Notes: generated by a model from the sequence alone, not told the origin. DNA of 64,000 nucleotides from Candidatus Planktophila sp. (GCA_017858325.1 JAFMBT010000005.1:24126-88125), one strand, 5' to 3'; shown: positions 54,101 to 63,061, numbered from the stretch's first letter. Numbers and translations are program-made.

Positions 54101-54550
54101 AGTACCGTTGATAACAAATGTGCCACGAGGGGTCATCACTGGGAAATCTCCCATGAAGACTGTCTGTGACTTGATTTCGCCGGTCTCATTATTTGTAAAC
54201 TCTGCAGTGACAAAGAGTGGTTGCGCGTATGTCATATCGCGCTCTTTGCAATCTGCTATTGAATATTTAGGTGGCTCAAAGCGGTGGTCGCGGAATGAGA
54301 GCGACATTGAACCTTGAAAGTCTTCGATAGGAGAAATCTCTTCAAAGATTTCTTCGAGACCCGATTTTGATGGGAGTTCACCACGATTTGTATTTGTGGT
54401 TTCGGCAAGACGCGCGCGCCAGGCTTCGTTACCCAACAACCAATCAACGCTCTCAACTTGGAGTGCGAGTAAGTTAGGTACTTCTAGCGGTTCACGAATC
54501 TTGGCAAATGAGATACGGCGTGGAGCTACTGAGTTTTTCTTCGCGGCCAA
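51101..54550 (-). CDS. rpoB: RNA polymerase beta subunit
   Basis: 1149 residues from a TTG start at 54550 (AAAGGA upstream; [20 protein letters not shown]). The rifampicin region [29 protein letters not shown] is wild type at the usual resistance positions. [19 protein letters not shown] and [12 protein letters not shown] form the catalytic-side fork and switch regions. Has its own promoters after a terminator behind rplL. Confidence 0.98.
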   Translation of the reverse strand: MAAKKNSVAPRRISFAKIREPLEVPNLLALQVESVDWLLGNEAWRARLAETTNTNRGELPSKSGLEEIFEEISPIEDFQGSMSLSFRDHRFEPPKYSIADCKERDMTYAQPLFVTAEFTNNETGEIKSQTVFMGDFPVMTPRGTFVINGTERVVVSQLVRSPGVYFERTIEKTSDKDIFSSKIIPSRGAWLEFEVDKKDFVGVRIDRKRKQSVTVFLKALGWTEEQILEEFGDFESMRQTLEKDSVKTQDDALLDIYRKLRPGEPPTKEAAQNLIENLYFNGKRYDLAKVGRFKVNKKLGLELELSQSMLTISDIVATLRYLVALHRGDLTMDYGREVRVEKDDIDHFGNRRLRTVGELIQNQVRIGLSRMERVVRERMTTQDVEAITPQTLINIRPVVASIKEFFGTSQLSQFMDQTNPLSGLTHKRRLSALGPGGLSRDRAGFEVRDVHPSHYGRMCPIETPEGPNIGLIGSLATYGRVTAFGFIETPYRKVVKGRVTDQVDYLTADEEDEHIIAQANAPLTDDNHFAEARVLVRRRGGEVEYIIADEVDYMDVSPRQMVSVATAMIPFLEHDDANRALMGSNMMRQSVPLMRAEAPLIGTGMEFRAAVDAGDVVTATKPGVVTEVDADSVTVMADDGTYQTYSLAKFTRSNQGTSYNQKVVVSTGQKVELGSVIADGPCTENGEMALGKNLLIAFMSWEGHNYEDAIILSQRLVQDDVLTSIHIEEYEVDARDTKLGAEEITRDIPNVSEEVLADLDERGIIRVGADVVPGDILVGKVTPKGETELTPEERLLRAIFGEKAREVRDTSLKVPHGESGKVIGVKIFESEEGFELAAGVNQLVRVYVAQKRKIQDGDKLAGRHGNKGVISKILPVEDMPFLEDGTPVDVVLNPLGVPGRMNVGQILETHLGWVAKSGWKLEGNEPWQKDLREHGFADAAANSKVATPVFDGAKEEELIGLLSSTLPNKDGMRLVGGNGKARLFDGRTGEPYKEEITVGYMYILKLHHLVDDKIHARSTGPYSMITQQPLGGKAQFGGQRFGEMEVWALEAYGAAYTLQELLTIKSDDVLGRVKLYEAIVKGENIPEPGIPESFKVLVKEMQSLCLNVEVLSSEGVAIEMRDTDEEVFRAAEELGINLSRVEPSSVEEV

Positions 54551-54631
54551 GAGATGTCCTTTCAGACAAAGTTTTTTAGTTTGTCACCATTGATAACAAA
54601 CCCGTAGTACGCACAACTATTAGGTCTCAGC

Positions 54632-54682
54632 CGCTATATGCCCTGACCATAGAAGATTTCTGCGAAGGGTCAGGATATAGCG
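54632..54682. promoter_or_regulatory. Large dyad in the rpoB leader
   Basis: CGCTATAT-GC-CCTGACC (54632-54648) pairs with GGTCAGGATATAGCG (54668-54682): 15 bp with a 2-nt bulge and 19-nt loop. If transcription starts at the upstream promoter, it forms a stable RNA hairpin about 80 nt before rpoB. Confidence 0.6.
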
Positions 54683-54702
54683 CTCCCCCTTGCCCTGTCC
54701 AA
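54674..54702 (-). promoter_or_regulatory. Candidate rpoB promoter P2
   Basis: Minus-strand TTGGAC (54702-54697), 17-bp spacer, TATATC (54679-54674). Its -10 overlaps one arm of the dyad at 54668-54682. Confidence 0.5.
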
Positions 54703-54709
54703 CCGGGGG

Positions 54710-54738
54710 CTTATACCCCTAAATCTCTGACTTGTCAT
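54710..54738 (-). promoter_or_regulatory. Candidate rpoB promoter P1
   Basis: Minus-strand ATGACA (54738-54733), 17-bp spacer, TATAAG (54715-54710); each hexamer differs from consensus at one base. The best promoter match seen in the window. Confidence 0.65.
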
Positions 54739-54794
54739 GGGATTCCTCCCCCCATGTGTGAAGGTTTCAGACTCGAGTTACCCTTGAAATGAGA

Positions 54795-54860
54795 AAACCC
54801 CAGTGGGTTCGAGCGGAGAAATCCTTCTTGGGGATTTCGCAGCCGGACCCTCTGGGGTTT
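54795..54860 (-). terminator. Terminator after rplL
   Basis: Long stem: AAACCCCAG (54795-54803) with CTGGGGTTT (54852-54860), continued inward by GCG..GAAATCC pairing with GGATTTCGC. A T-rich tract (TTTTCTCATTT) follows on the minus strand. Confidence 0.88.
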
Positions 54861-54872
54861 GCCCTGAAGAAA

Positions 54873-55259
54873 TTACTTGATTGTGACCTTTGCGCCAGCT
54901 GCTTCGAGAGCTGCCTTTGCCTTGTCTACATCTTCCTTCTTGCCCTTTTCGATCAAGGTTGCAGGAGTTCCGTCAACAAGATCCTTCGCTTCCTTCAAGC
55001 CGAGGCTTGAATTGATATTGCGAACTTCCTTGATAACAGCAATCTTCTGTGAGCCTGCATCTTCAAGGATAAGTGTGAACTCATCTTGTCCTGCATCTGC
55101 TGCGCCGCCTGCTGCTGCGCCGCCTGCTGCTGCAACTGCTACTGGAGCTGCTGCTGTGACATCGAATTCTGTTTCAAATGCCTTGACGAACTCTGAGAGT
55201 TCAACAAGTGACATTTCCTTGAACTGTGACATCAAATCTGCTTGTGAGAGCTTTGCCAT
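54873..55259 (-). CDS. rplL: Large subunit ribosomal protein L7/L12
   Basis: 128 residues. N-terminal dimerisation domain ([20 protein letters not shown]), an Ala/Gly-rich hinge ([17 protein letters not shown]), and a C-terminal factor-binding domain with [20 protein letters not shown]. Recruits translation GTPases. 17 bp after rplJ. Confidence 0.98.
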   Translation of the reverse strand: MAKLSQADLMSQFKEMSLVELSEFVKAFETEFDVTAAAPVAVAAAGGAAAGGAADAGQDEFTLILEDAGSQKIAVIKEVRNINSSLGLKEAKDLVDGTPATLIEKGKKEDVDKAKAALEAAGAKVTIK

Positions 55260-55276
55260 TTTTTATTTTCCTTTTC

Positions 55277-55906
55277 TTATTCCGCTGGAGTTTCTGAGGT
55301 TTCAAGAACAGCGTCTGTATTCTCAGCTTGGGCTGGAACCTCGGACACAGAATTATCAGTTGATGGTTCGGACACAGCTTGAGCTGGAACCTCGGACACA
55401 GCACTGTTAGCTACTGGTCCCGACACCGCCTCCATCTTGATGCGTAGTGCATCGAATACGCGCGCTGCCTTAGCAAGCGAGCCCTTCATTGCACCAGCAA
55501 GCTTTGATAGAAGTACTTCGCGAGATTCAAGATCTGCAAGTTTCATTACTTCTGCTGTGGTTACAAACTTTCCTTCGTAAATTCCACCCTTAATTACAAG
55601 AAATGGATTCTCTTTCTGGAAGTTCTTGAGGTTGCGCGCTGCATCAATTGCATCACCCTTGACGAAAGCAATCGCTGACGGACCGGCAAGAAGATCATCA
55701 GAGATCTCAACGCCAGCACCCTTAGCCGCAATCTTTGTCAGAGTGTTCTTAACAACTGAGTACTTGGTATCTGCACCAAGTGAACGTCGCAACTGCTTCA
55801 TCGAAGTTACGGAAAGTCCGCGATATTCGGTGAGGTAGGTTGCAGTAGCTGTGCGGAAATCTTCCGTCAGTTCTGCAACTGCTGCTTCTTTATCTGGGCG
55901 AGCCAT
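55277..55906 (-). CDS. rplJ: Large subunit ribosomal protein L10
   Basis: 209 residues from ATG 55906 ([13 protein letters not shown]) with AGGAAAGGTG upstream. [19 protein letters not shown] and the KNTL rRNA-binding segment are typical. The L12-binding helix ends near residue 160. The last 45 residues are an acidic Ser/Val/Pro/Ala tail with the repeated element SEVPAQA, from a 27-bp DNA repeat. In Bacillus, L10(L12)4 represses rplJL by attenuation, and a suitable leader hairpin is present here. Confidence 0.96.
   Translation of the reverse strand: MARPDKEAAVAELTEDFRTATATYLTEYRGLSVTSMKQLRRSLGADTKYSVVKNTLTKIAAKGAGVEISDDLLAGPSAIAFVKGDAIDAARNLKNFQKENPFLVIKGGIYEGKFVTTAEVMKLADLESREVLLSKLAGAMKGSLAKAARVFDALRIKMEAVSGPVANSAVSEVPAQAVSEPSTDNSVSEVPAQAENTDAVLETSETPAE
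55324..55401 (-). repeat. 27-bp direct repeat within the rplJ 3' end
   Basis: Copies at 55324-55350 and 55375-55401 differ at one base (CAGCTTGGGCTGG versus CAGCTTGAGCTGG); period 51 bp = 17 codons. A shorter third piece, TTCGGACACAG, overlaps at 55367-55377. Encodes SEVPAQA twice. Confidence 0.9.
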
Positions 55907-55957
55907 TCGGTTCACCTTTCCTGTTACTTATGTTGTGACCACAGGAGTTAAATAAAA

Positions 55958-55986
55958 AATCCGTGACGCGTAAGAGCGCACGGATT
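55958..55986 (-). terminator. Attenuator-like terminator in the rplJL leader
   Basis: Minus-strand stem AATCCGTG/CACGGATT (55986-55979 with 55965-55958), extended by inner CGC/GCG pairs and followed by TTTTTTATT. It lies after the rplJ promoter and about 50 nt before the start codon, so it fits an L10-leader attenuator. It could alternatively end antiporter transcripts. Confidence 0.75.
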
Positions 55987-56067
55987 ATCGTGAACACCTA
56001 CGCGGGCTGAGATTCCTCAATTATCTGGTTCTTACGAGCCAGACCTGCGGTCTTTGGTTATGGGCAA

Positions 56068-56097
56068 AGGCTAAGGGCAGGCTGCCCGCAGGGTCAA
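56068..56097 (-). promoter_or_regulatory. rplJ promoter
   Basis: Minus-strand TTGACC (56097-56092), 17-18-bp spacer, TTAGCC/TAGCCT (56074-56068). The -35 begins 2 bp after the antiporter stop codon. Leader of about 150 nt to rplJ. Confidence 0.55.
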
Positions 56098-56098
56098 A

Positions 56099-57244
56099 TC
56101 AGCCCTTTTTAGGCGCAAGCCGAACGAGAATTGTCGAGCCGGAAATCGAGAGAACTACAGACAAGAGGACTCCTGTGTATTGCGAGGATGAAATCTCACC
56201 TTGGGCAAAAGCTAAGCTGGAGAGAACGAAGGAGAACTCACCTATCTGACTCACACCAATTCCCAGAAGTGAATGCTTGACCTTCATCTTCCCTACTCGA
56301 GCCAAGAGCATTGTCGGAAAAGTTTTAAGTAGAACCATCAAGAGAAGAACCAGGGCTGCAAAAGGAGCAGCCTCGATAACTGTAGCTGGCTGAATCAAAG
56401 TTCCGACGACAACAAAGAAGAGCACTGCAAAGAGATCTCTAAATGGAAGAATTGCTTTCCTGACATCTTCGGTATCCCGGCTCTGGTTAATTGCAAGTCC
56501 GGCAACAAAGCCTGCCAACGCCATCGGAATATCAAATACAACTGTTCCAAGTGCTGCCAGAACTAAACCGAATGAGACTGAGTAAATGAGGAATAAGTCA
56601 CCATCCCAACGTACTGCCTGTAACACTTTGGGAAGAATTTTTGAGGCAACAATTGCAATTCCACTAAATGCAAAGAGTCCACCGATTGCTACCACGAGCG
56701 GCTTTTCGGCATTTCCAAAGAGAGTGAGAATGACAGCTGCAGCTGCCACGCCGACTAGATCCTGAATCAGTGACCATCCAAGAAGTGCTTCTTCAGTTGA
56801 TGTATCAGTTCTGCGACGCGGACTTCGAGTGATATTTACAATCACCACGCTGGATGACATCGCCACCGAAAGAGATAAAAGTAACGAACCAAATAATGAG
56901 ACGCCAAGCCAGAGAAAAATCGGAGTTCCAACTAATACGCCAAAACCCATTTGTGCCGGTACATTCCATAAGAGCGCCCTCTGCTCACGCCCTATCTTTC
57001 GCAGATCCAACTCGATTCCTACCTCAAAGAGCAGTAAGACAATTCCAATATCTGCAAGCAGTGCAAGCTGATTATTATCAGCGACAAATCCTGGAGTAAA
57101 TGGAGAGACAAGCAATCCGGTAGCTAAATAACCGATAACAGATGGCAGTCCCACTTTGCGGGCAGCAAAACCCATCGTTGCGGCCGCGCCCAAAACAACG
57201 CCGATGTTAAGTACCAGCGGTGCCGTTTCAACGATTGATGCCAT
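56099..57244 (-). CDS. CPA2-family cation/proton antiporter, membrane domain only
   Basis: 381 residues with about 12 hydrophobic segments. GLPSVIGYLATGLLVSPFTP, ADIGIVLLLFEVGIELDLRK and the central GWSLIQDLVGVAAAAVILT (ion-site Asp) mark the KefB/NhaA-like CPA2 fold; GIGVSQIGEFSFVLSSLAFA is the matching C-terminal helix. No TrkA-N or TrkA-C cytoplasmic domain is attached. It is inserted between rplA and rplJ, where most actinobacteria have nothing. Ion (K+ or Na+) not determinable. Inverted and direct repeats precede it. Confidence 0.92.
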   Translation of the reverse strand: MASIVETAPLVLNIGVVLGAAATMGFAARKVGLPSVIGYLATGLLVSPFTPGFVADNNQLALLADIGIVLLLFEVGIELDLRKIGREQRALLWNVPAQMGFGVLVGTPIFLWLGVSLFGSLLLSLSVAMSSSVVIVNITRSPRRRTDTSTEEALLGWSLIQDLVGVAAAAVILTLFGNAEKPLVVAIGGLFAFSGIAIVASKILPKVLQAVRWDGDLFLIYSVSFGLVLAALGTVVFDIPMALAGFVAGLAINQSRDTEDVRKAILPFRDLFAVLFFVVVGTLIQPATVIEAAPFAALVLLLMVLLKTFPTMLLARVGKMKVKHSLLGIGVSQIGEFSFVLSSLAFAQGEISSSQYTGVLLSVVLSISGSTILVRLAPKKG

Positions 57245-57265
57245 TGGAGAAGAATAGGGCTTAGA

Positions 57266-57320
57266 GAATATTCGCGAAGATAGAAATATTCTGGCTCTCG
57301 GGTATAAAAAACTGGCTCTC
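57266..57320. promoter_or_regulatory. Repeat cluster upstream of the antiporter
   Basis: Inverted repeat GAATATT-N12-AATATTC (57266-57291), and direct repeats CTGGCTCTC at 57291-57299 and 57312-57320, a 21-bp period (two helical turns) flanking a TATAAAAAA tract. Candidate operator/promoter for the antiporter. The binding protein is unknown. Confidence 0.45.
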
Positions 57321-57332
57321 AGTGGTTACAAA

Positions 57333-57392
57333 GCAATACCCGGCTAATCGCAGAGTCTTTAACGAGCAAGTCTCAAGATAGCCGGGTATTGC
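57333..57392 (-). terminator. Terminator after rplA
   Basis: Perfect 14-bp stem (GCAATACCCGGCTA, 57333-57346, with 57379-57392) and a 32-nt loop. It ends rplK-rplA transcripts just upstream of the antiporter. Confidence 0.8.
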
Positions 57393-57401
57393 TGGAAGAG
57401 A

Positions 57402-58106
57402 TTAGTTAGCTGAAGGCTCACGAACGAGGTTTGGATCTACTGCGATTCCAGGCCCCATCGTTGTTGAAACTACTGCCTTCTGAACATAGCGACCCTTTGA
57501 AGAGTTTGGCTTTGCACGAAGAACTTCATCCATTGCGGCCGCGTAATTCTCGGCTAGCTGCTCGGCAGTAAATGAAACTTTGCCGATGATGTAGTGAAGG
57601 TTTGAGTTCTTATCGATGCGGAATTCAATCTTTCCACCCTTGATGTCCTTCACAGCCTTTGTGACATCTGTTGTCACCGTGCCTGTCTTTGGGTTTGGCA
57701 TCAAGCCACGAGTTCCAAGAACTTTACCGAGACGACCAACCTTGGCCATCAAATCTGGCGTTGCGACTACTGCATCAAAGTCCAAGCGACCCTTTGATAC
57801 TTCATCGATTAACTCATCTCCACCGACGATATCTGCACCAGCTACACGAGCTTCTTCAGCACGCTCACCATTTGCAAATACAAGTACGCGAGCAGTCTTA
57901 CCGGTACCGTGTGGAAGGTTAACTGTTGAACGGATTGCTTGATCTGCCTTCTTTGGGTCAACACCGAGAACGAGTGCAACTTCAATAGTTGAGTCGTACT
58001 TCGTTGTTGATGTCTCTTTGGCAAGTGTGACTGCCTCAAGAGGTGTGTAGAGGTGATCCTGCTTTACCTTTTCAGCTGCTGCTGAATATTTCTTTGAGCG
58101 CTTCAT
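57402..58106 (-). CDS. rplA: Large subunit ribosomal protein L1
   Basis: 234 residues from ATG 58106 ([14 protein letters not shown]) with GAGGGAGAA upstream. A longer frame of 24 codons is rejected because L1 starts at [27 protein letters not shown] and [20 protein letters not shown] are diagnostic. It forms the L1 stalk. Confidence 0.97.
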   Translation of the reverse strand: MKRSKKYSAAAEKVKQDHLYTPLEAVTLAKETSTTKYDSTIEVALVLGVDPKKADQAIRSTVNLPHGTGKTARVLVFANGERAEEARVAGADIVGGDELIDEVSKGRLDFDAVVATPDLMAKVGRLGKVLGTRGLMPNPKTGTVTTDVTKAVKDIKGGKIEFRIDKNSNLHYIIGKVSFTAEQLAENYAAAMDEVLRAKPNSSKGRYVQKAVVSTTMGPGIAVDPNLVREPSAN

Positions 58107-58226
58107 TTCTCCCTCTTTCGCCAACTCTTGCGAGTTGATGTAGTGGTTGTGGTCAGCGAACCAGCGAGGTTCTCCCACATCTCAAAACCGATCTGGCTTC
58201 GAGAATCCTTTAGTTGTTATAACTCT
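58107..58226 (-). promoter_or_regulatory. rplK-rplA spacer with a GNRA hairpin
   Basis: 120 bp, long for this region. Minus-strand CAACTC-GCAA-GAGTTG (58137-58122) forms a 6-bp stem closed by a GCAA tetraloop just before the rplA ribosome-binding site. Possible L1 or stability element; inference. Confidence 0.35.
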
Positions 58227-58658
58227 TTACGCCGAGACAGTGATTCCCATTGAACGCGCTGTTCCCGCGATGATCTTGGCAGCTGCCTCGATATCGTTTG
58301 CGTTGAGATCTTCCATCTTTGTTGTTGCAATCTCCTTGACCTGAGCCATGGTGATATTTGCAACCTTGGTCTTGTGAGGAATAGCAGAGCCCTTTTCGAC
58401 TCCAGCAGCCTTCAAGATCAAACGTGATGCAGGAGGTGTCTTTGTGATGAAGGTAAATGAACGATCCTCATAGACAGTAATTTCTACAGGAATGATCTGA
58501 CCCTTCTGGCTTTCAGTCGCAGCGTTATATGCCTTGACGAACTCCATGATGTTGACACCATGCTGACCAAGTGCTGGACCGACCGGAGGAGCAGGTGTTG
58601 CCGCTCCTGCTTGGATCTGCAGCTTGATGAATCCAGTTGCCTTTTTCTTTGGTGCCAT
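58227..58658 (-). CDS. rplK: Large subunit ribosomal protein L11
   Basis: 143 residues. [20 protein letters not shown] and [20 protein letters not shown] are diagnostic, and [18 protein letters not shown] follows. Binds the GTPase-associated centre. Starts 38 bp after nusG. Confidence 0.98.
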   Translation of the reverse strand: MAPKKKATGFIKLQIQAGAATPAPPVGPALGQHGVNIMEFVKAYNAATESQKGQIIPVEITVYEDRSFTFITKTPPASRLILKAAGVEKGSAIPHKTKVANITMAQVKEIATTKMEDLNANDIEAAAKIIAGTARSMGITVSA

Positions 58659-58696
58659 TTTCTCTACCTTTTCCTTTTTTCTCGTTAAATCTCTAC

Positions 58697-59452
58697 TTAT
58701 ATCTTCTGTACTTGGTTAAATGAAAGCTCTACAGGTGTTTCACGCCCAAAGATAGATACGAGAACCTTGAGCTTTGCCTGCTCTGGCATGATCTCTGAGA
58801 TCGATGCTGGCAGAGTTGCAAATGGGCCATCCATTACCGTCACTGATTCGCCCACTTCGAAATCAACAACTCTGATCTCTGGCTTATCTGACTTCTTAAT
58901 TGGGCGTGGTGCAAGAATCTTCTCAACTTCAGCCATACTCAATGGGCTTGGGTGGTGAGCATTTCCAACGAATCCTGTAACGCCAGGGGTGTTACGAACT
59001 GCAGTCCATGACTCATCTGTGAGGTCCATACGAACAAGAACATAACCTGGGTAGATATTGCGCTTGACCTGCTTGCGCTGGCCGTTCTTGATCTCCATTA
59101 CTTCTTCTTCTGGAACTTCAATCTGAAAAATGTAATCTTCCATATTGAGAGAGATGATGCGGTTGGCGAGGTTACCCTTTACCTTCTTTTCGTATCCTGC
59201 ATAAGAGTGGATGACATACCAGTCACCGATGGCAGCGCGAAGTGTGCGACGGAATTCAGCGTTAGGATCATTCTCATCTGATTCGATATCGCCATCTTCA
59301 TCACTTGCGAGCGCGAGATCATCAAATGCAGATTCAACTGTGGCAACTGGCTCGATAATTTCAACAGGCATTTCAACGGCAGGCTGGGCAAGCTCATCTG
59401 CATTAGCAGCAAGAGCTGCCTCAAATGCATCAGGCTTTACATCTTCACTCAT
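58697..59452 (-). CDS. nusG: Transcription elongation/antitermination factor NusG
   Basis: 251 residues from ATG 59452 (GGAAGAG upstream). An acidic extension of about 75 residues precedes the NGN domain ([36 protein letters not shown]). The KOW domain reads [20 protein letters not shown]. Acidic N-termini are common in actinobacterial NusG. Between secE and rplK as usual. Confidence 0.97.
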   Translation of the reverse strand: MSEDVKPDAFEAALAANADELAQPAVEMPVEIIEPVATVESAFDDLALASDEDGDIESDENDPNAEFRRTLRAAIGDWYVIHSYAGYEKKVKGNLANRIISLNMEDYIFQIEVPEEEVMEIKNGQRKQVKRNIYPGYVLVRMDLTDESWTAVRNTPGVTGFVGNAHHPSPLSMAEVEKILAPRPIKKSDKPEIRVVDFEVGESVTVMDGPFATLPASISEIMPEQAKLKVLVSIFGRETPVELSFNQVQKI

Positions 59453-59484
59453 TGTGATCTCTTCCAACCTCTACCTAGTTACCG

Positions 59485-59709
59485 TTACCCGAATACCCAA
59501 AAGACGAGCTTGGTGAGAACCAAGTCGATGAGGGAGACGACTGCGATAACGAACATAACGAATACAAGGACAACTGCTGTATATGTGCTGAGTTGCTTGC
59601 GCGTGGGCCAAACAACTTTCTTGAGCTCTGAAAGAATCTGGCGATAGAAAAGTCCAACGCGCGCGAAGAGGCCAAGCTTCTCTTCGGTCGTTTCAGGTGA
59701 CTCTGTCAT
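59485..59709 (-). CDS. secE: Protein translocase subunit SecE
   Basis: 74 residues with one transmembrane segment. FYRQILSELKKVVWPTRKQL is the conserved amphipathic helix and VVLVFVMFVIAVVSLIDLVL the membrane span. It clamps SecY. Between tRNA-Trp and nusG, the conserved actinobacterial context. Confidence 0.97.
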   Translation of the reverse strand: MTESPETTEEKLGLFARVGLFYRQILSELKKVVWPTRKQLSTYTAVVLVFVMFVIAVVSLIDLVLTKLVFWVFG

Positions 59710-59762
59710 CGTTCTTCCTTTTCACTCGGTACCACTTCGTGCGTTTGGATCTAAACATCTTG

Positions 59763-59836
59763 CAGGGCAGGAGGGACTCGAACCCCCAACCGGCCGCTTT
59801 GGAGACGGCAACTCTAGCCAATTGAGCTACTGCCCT
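59763..59836 (-). tRNA. tRNA-Trp (anticodon CCA)
   Basis: 74 nt. The 7-bp acceptor stem AGGGCAG/CTGCCCT, anticodon loop CTCCAAA (anticodon CCA) and T-loop TTCGAGT are all visible. The 3' CCA is not encoded. Located before secE, its usual place in actinobacteria. Confidence 0.97.
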
Positions 59837-59887
59837 TCGCAATGTGTAGGCATGCCAAGGCAGAGCTACAAACATCTTGAGCGTCAG

Positions 59888-59917
59888 AGTCTATGCCTAG
59901 AGGTGGGCTTAGGTAAA
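59888..59917 (-). promoter_or_regulatory. Candidate promoter for tRNA-Trp/secE/nusG
   Basis: Minus-strand TTTACC (59917-59912), 18-bp spacer, TAGACT (59893-59888), about 50 bp before the mature tRNA 5' end. Confidence 0.5.
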
Positions 59918-59958
59918 ACTGAGCGTGCGCCGAGGCTGCAATACGGCAGACTTAGCCC

Positions 59959-61155
59959 ATGAGCCGAATCTCCGCACGAATCTCAGCGATCGCCGAATCA
60001 GCCACCTTGGCAGTTGATGCCAAAGCCAAAGCCCTTAAGGCAGCTGGTCGTCCCGTCATTGGTTTCGGTGCAGGTGAACCTGATTTTCCAACGCCGGCTT
60101 ATGTTGTCGACGCTGCAGCAGCTGCAACTAAGGTTGTTGCAAATCATCGCTACACACCGGCAGCAGGATTACCCGAACTTCGTACAGCCATTGTCGATAA
60201 GACAAAACGCGATTCGAATTATGAAATCGCCGTCGATCAAGTACTTGTGACTAACGGTGGAAAGCAAGCGGTCTACCAAGCATTTGCCACAATTATTGAT
60301 CCGGGCGATGAAGTCTTATTGCCATCACCGTATTGGACAACATATCCCGAATGCATCAAATTAGCTGGTGGAGTTTCAGTTGAGATTTTTGCAGACGAAA
60401 CACAAAATTATTTAGTTACCGTTGAGCAACTAGAAGCCGCACGTACGCCAAAAACAAAAGCACTTCTCTTCTGTTCACCATCGAATCCAACGGGTTCTGT
60501 TTATACGCCCGAGCAAACCAAAGCGATCGGTGAATGGGCGCTCGCTCACGGTATCTGGGTAATTACCGACGAAATTTACGAGCATTTGTTATATGACGGT
60601 GCCACCGCACCATCATTGCCTGTGCTTGTCCCGGGATTGGCTGATACCTGCATCATTATCAACGGTATTGCAAAGACATATGCGATGACGGGATGGCGCG
60701 TCGGTTGGATGATTGGACCTAAGGATGTCATCAAGGCTGCGACAAATCTGCAATCACATCTGACCTCAAATGTTTCAAATGTTTCACAACGCGCAGCAAT
60801 TGCTGCAGTGACCGGTGATCTCGCCGCCGTCCATGAAATGGGCGTTGCATTTAACCGTCGTCGTAAACTTATTGTGGATTTAATCAACGAGATTCCTGGT
60901 TTTGAATGCCCCACTCCACAGGGTGCCTTCTATGTCTACCCATCCGTTAAGGGTGTACTTGGAAAGACAATTCGCGGTAAGACTCCACAGACATCTGCCG
61001 AACTTGCAACACTTATCCTGGAAGAAGTAGAAGTTGCAGCAGTTCCCGGTGAAGCATTTGGTCCATCTGGCTATCTTCGCTTCTCATATGCGACAAGTGA
61101 TGAAGATATTGTCGAAGGAATCGGGCGCATCAAAAAGCTTCTTACAGAAGGCTAA
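59959..61155 (+). CDS. aspC: Class I aminotransferase (aspartate aminotransferase type)
   Basis: 398-residue PLP enzyme of the AAT-I group. [61 protein letters not shown] and the PLP-lysine segment [16 protein letters not shown] are all present; [10 protein letters not shown] supplies the substrate-carboxylate Arg. The substrate may be aspartate, or prephenate as in related enzymes. Divergent from tRNA-Trp; its 3' end overlaps convergent murB by 14 bp. Confidence 0.92.
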   Translation: MSRISARISAIAESATLAVDAKAKALKAAGRPVIGFGAGEPDFPTPAYVVDAAAAATKVVANHRYTPAAGLPELRTAIVDKTKRDSNYEIAVDQVLVTNGGKQAVYQAFATIIDPGDEVLLPSPYWTTYPECIKLAGGVSVEIFADETQNYLVTVEQLEAARTPKTKALLFCSPSNPTGSVYTPEQTKAIGEWALAHGIWVITDEIYEHLLYDGATAPSLPVLVPGLADTCIIINGIAKTYAMTGWRVGWMIGPKDVIKAATNLQSHLTSNVSNVSQRAAIAAVTGDLAAVHEMGVAFNRRRKLIVDLINEIPGFECPTPQGAFYVYPSVKGVLGKTIRGKTPQTSAELATLILEEVEVAAVPGEAFGPSGYLRFSYATSDEDIVEGIGRIKKLLTEG

Positions 61156-62161
61156 GCCCCACCAGATTTACCTCTGGCTCTAGCTTGATTGCAAATTTCT
61201 CATATACCTTTGCCTGCGCGCTCTTTGCCAACTCAATTAAATCTGTCGCTGTCGCATCCCCGGCATTTGTTAGCGCCAGTACATGCTTTGTTGAGATTCT
61301 GGCACCACCGACTTCATCACCTTTATGCATTCCAGCATTTTCAATCAACCATGCCGCAGAAATCTTTACCCGACCATCGATAAGTGGCCACTTTGGTGCG
61401 GCATCTGGAAGAGCATCTGCTGCTTGCTGGGAAACGACCGGGTTGGTAAAGAATGAGCCGGCAGACCATGAATCGCTATCGTTTGGATCTAGCAACATTC
61501 CTTTGCTGGAGCGAAGTTCAAGGACAGCTTGGCGAACTGCATGAACTGGAGCCTTGTCACCCATCTGAATATCTAACTTTTTGGCAAGCTCTAAATATGT
61601 AATTGGGTCACTAGAGTTACCGATTCGAATTTGGAATTGAACGTCGAGAATAATGAATTGGCCGGGGTTTCTCTTAAATATTGAAGAGCGATAGTCGAAT
61701 TCACATTCGCTATTTGTAAAAGTTTTAACTACCTTTGCCTTGCGATCATAGGTTCGTACACGGGTAATGAATTCAGAGACCTCATGGCCATATGCGCCAA
61801 TATTTTGAATTGGGGCGGCCCCGATTGTTCCCGGAATTCCGCTCAAGGTTTCAAGTCCAGCAAAACCACGTGCAATAGTTAGGGCTACAAAATCATCCCA
61901 ATTTTCACCGGCACCGATTGTGAGAGTGGCCCCACTGCAGGCATCAACTTCTGCAACCATTGAATTATTTGTAATGTGAATAACTGTGCCTTCAAAGCCA
62001 GCATCAGAAACCAGAACGTTGGTTCCACCACCCAAAATGAGCACGGGTGAATCTCCAGCAGAGTTAAGGGCTGCGATGATCTCTTCTTCATTATGTGCTT
62101 CCACAAAGTTTTTAGCAGGACCACCCACTCGCAAGGATGTGAAATCGCGCAGATTGGTCAT
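61142..62161 (-). CDS. murB: UDP-N-acetylenolpyruvoylglucosamine reductase
   Basis: 339 residues; FAD enzyme reducing UDP-GlcNAc-enolpyruvate to UDP-MurNAc. [40 protein letters not shown], the [20 protein letters not shown] loop, and the active-site Ser in [11 protein letters not shown] are visible. Last gene of the rpmG-led minus-strand run. Confidence 0.97.
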   Translation of the reverse strand: MTNLRDFTSLRVGGPAKNFVEAHNEEEIIAALNSAGDSPVLILGGGTNVLVSDAGFEGTVIHITNNSMVAEVDACSGATLTIGAGENWDDFVALTIARGFAGLETLSGIPGTIGAAPIQNIGAYGHEVSEFITRVRTYDRKAKVVKTFTNSECEFDYRSSIFKRNPGQFIILDVQFQIRIGNSSDPITYLELAKKLDIQMGDKAPVHAVRQAVLELRSSKGMLLDPNDSDSWSAGSFFTNPVVSQQAADALPDAAPKWPLIDGRVKISAAWLIENAGMHKGDEVGGARISTKHVLALTNAGDATATDLIELAKSAQAKVYEKFAIKLEPEVNLVGLSLL

Positions 62162-62170
62162 AGGTAAAGG

Positions 62171-63061
62171 CTACCTGCGAGGCGAGAGAATTGCCTCTTT
62201 GTCACGGAAGCGCTCAAGAATTCGGTCGTAATTCTTCTTCGACTGTAATTCCCGGTACTCAGGATCAACATCGTGATAACCGTGATGGCGGTCTTGCTCT
62301 AGAGGAAGATCGAGTTGAATCAAAGTCGCACCTGCATGTCGAAGACGAAGCGAAAACTCCATATCAGCATTACGGTAATACAGTGCACGATTATTAAAAC
62401 CTTCCGCATCTATCGCTGCTTGGCGATCCATGGCGAAGAAGTAACTAAAGAGAACGTCAACTTCACCCGCACCTTTATCATCAACACTGCGCCATTGATC
62501 ATCTAGGTTTACTAGACCCCCACGCCATCCGGCAGCGCTGCAACTCTCAGATGTCAGAAGTTCTAGTGTCGGTGTAATTGCATCACCGGTAAAGCGCGTC
62601 GATGGATCCATGATGATGATAAATCGCGTTTGTACATTCTTAAGTAACGCATTTGCACATTCCCCCCAGCCAAATTTTTCGCTAAGGCAGATAATCTTTA
62701 CTTGGTTATCCAGTTGGTTGATCAGTGCTCCAGGTTCGCCGAATACCAAGAGCACAATCGGTACATCAGAGTGCGCTTTCACACTCTTAACGGTCGCGAC
62801 CGCATCATCTATAAATCCATCGATAATCATTGTCAGAGCTATTGGCGCATTCCCTAGCGCTATTGGGCGAATATCTCGTGGTGAGGCAAAGACCGGATAA
62901 CGCTCTTTCTCACGAAGTTCAAAGCCTGCAGCAATATCAACAACTTCAAATCCGGCGGCTGCAATTTCATCACGCAAGAGATCAGATCGTGCCCAATCTT
63001 TTGCAGCACGTGCTGCCATTCGCTCTTGTGCTAAAGCAACAATGTGATCAGGAGCGCTCAT
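62171..63061 (-). CDS. Fusion of a CysS C-terminal-like segment and a GT2-like glycosyltransferase domain
   Basis: 296 residues. Residues about 5-55 (ERMAARAAKDWARSDLLRDE and AAGFEVVDIAAGFELREKER) read like the C-terminal helical tail of cysteinyl-tRNA synthetase (R-x-AR-x-x-KDWA-x-[AS]D). The rest, from about residue 72, resembles a GT-A glycosyltransferase: VKAHSDVPIVLLVF, FGWGECANALLKN, IIIMDPSTRFTGD (DxS-like metal site) and a late SYFFAMDRQAAIDAEGFNN with NADMEFSLRLRHAG. No synthetase catalytic domain is present. 4-bp overlap with hadB and 9 bp before murB suggest one operon. The acceptor and donor are unknown. Confidence 0.75.
   Translation of the reverse strand: MSAPDHIVALAQERMAARAAKDWARSDLLRDEIAAAGFEVVDIAAGFELREKERYPVFASPRDIRPIALGNAPIALTMIIDGFIDDAVATVKSVKAHSDVPIVLLVFGEPGALINQLDNQVKIICLSEKFGWGECANALLKNVQTRFIIIMDPSTRFTGDAITPTLELLTSESCSAAGWRGGLVNLDDQWRSVDDKGAGEVDVLFSYFFAMDRQAAIDAEGFNNRALYYRNADMEFSLRLRHAGATLIQLDLPLEQDRHHGYHDVDPEYRELQSKKNYDRILERFRDKEAILSPRR

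Larger units (their letters stand above)
54551..54872 (-). other. rplL-rpoB spacer without a gene
   Basis: 322 bp. It holds, in transcription order, the post-rplL terminator, two promoter-like sites, a 15-bp-stem dyad and the rpoB ribosome-binding site. No open frame with coding character is seen. This shows that rpoBC can be transcribed independently of rplJL. Confidence 0.85.
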
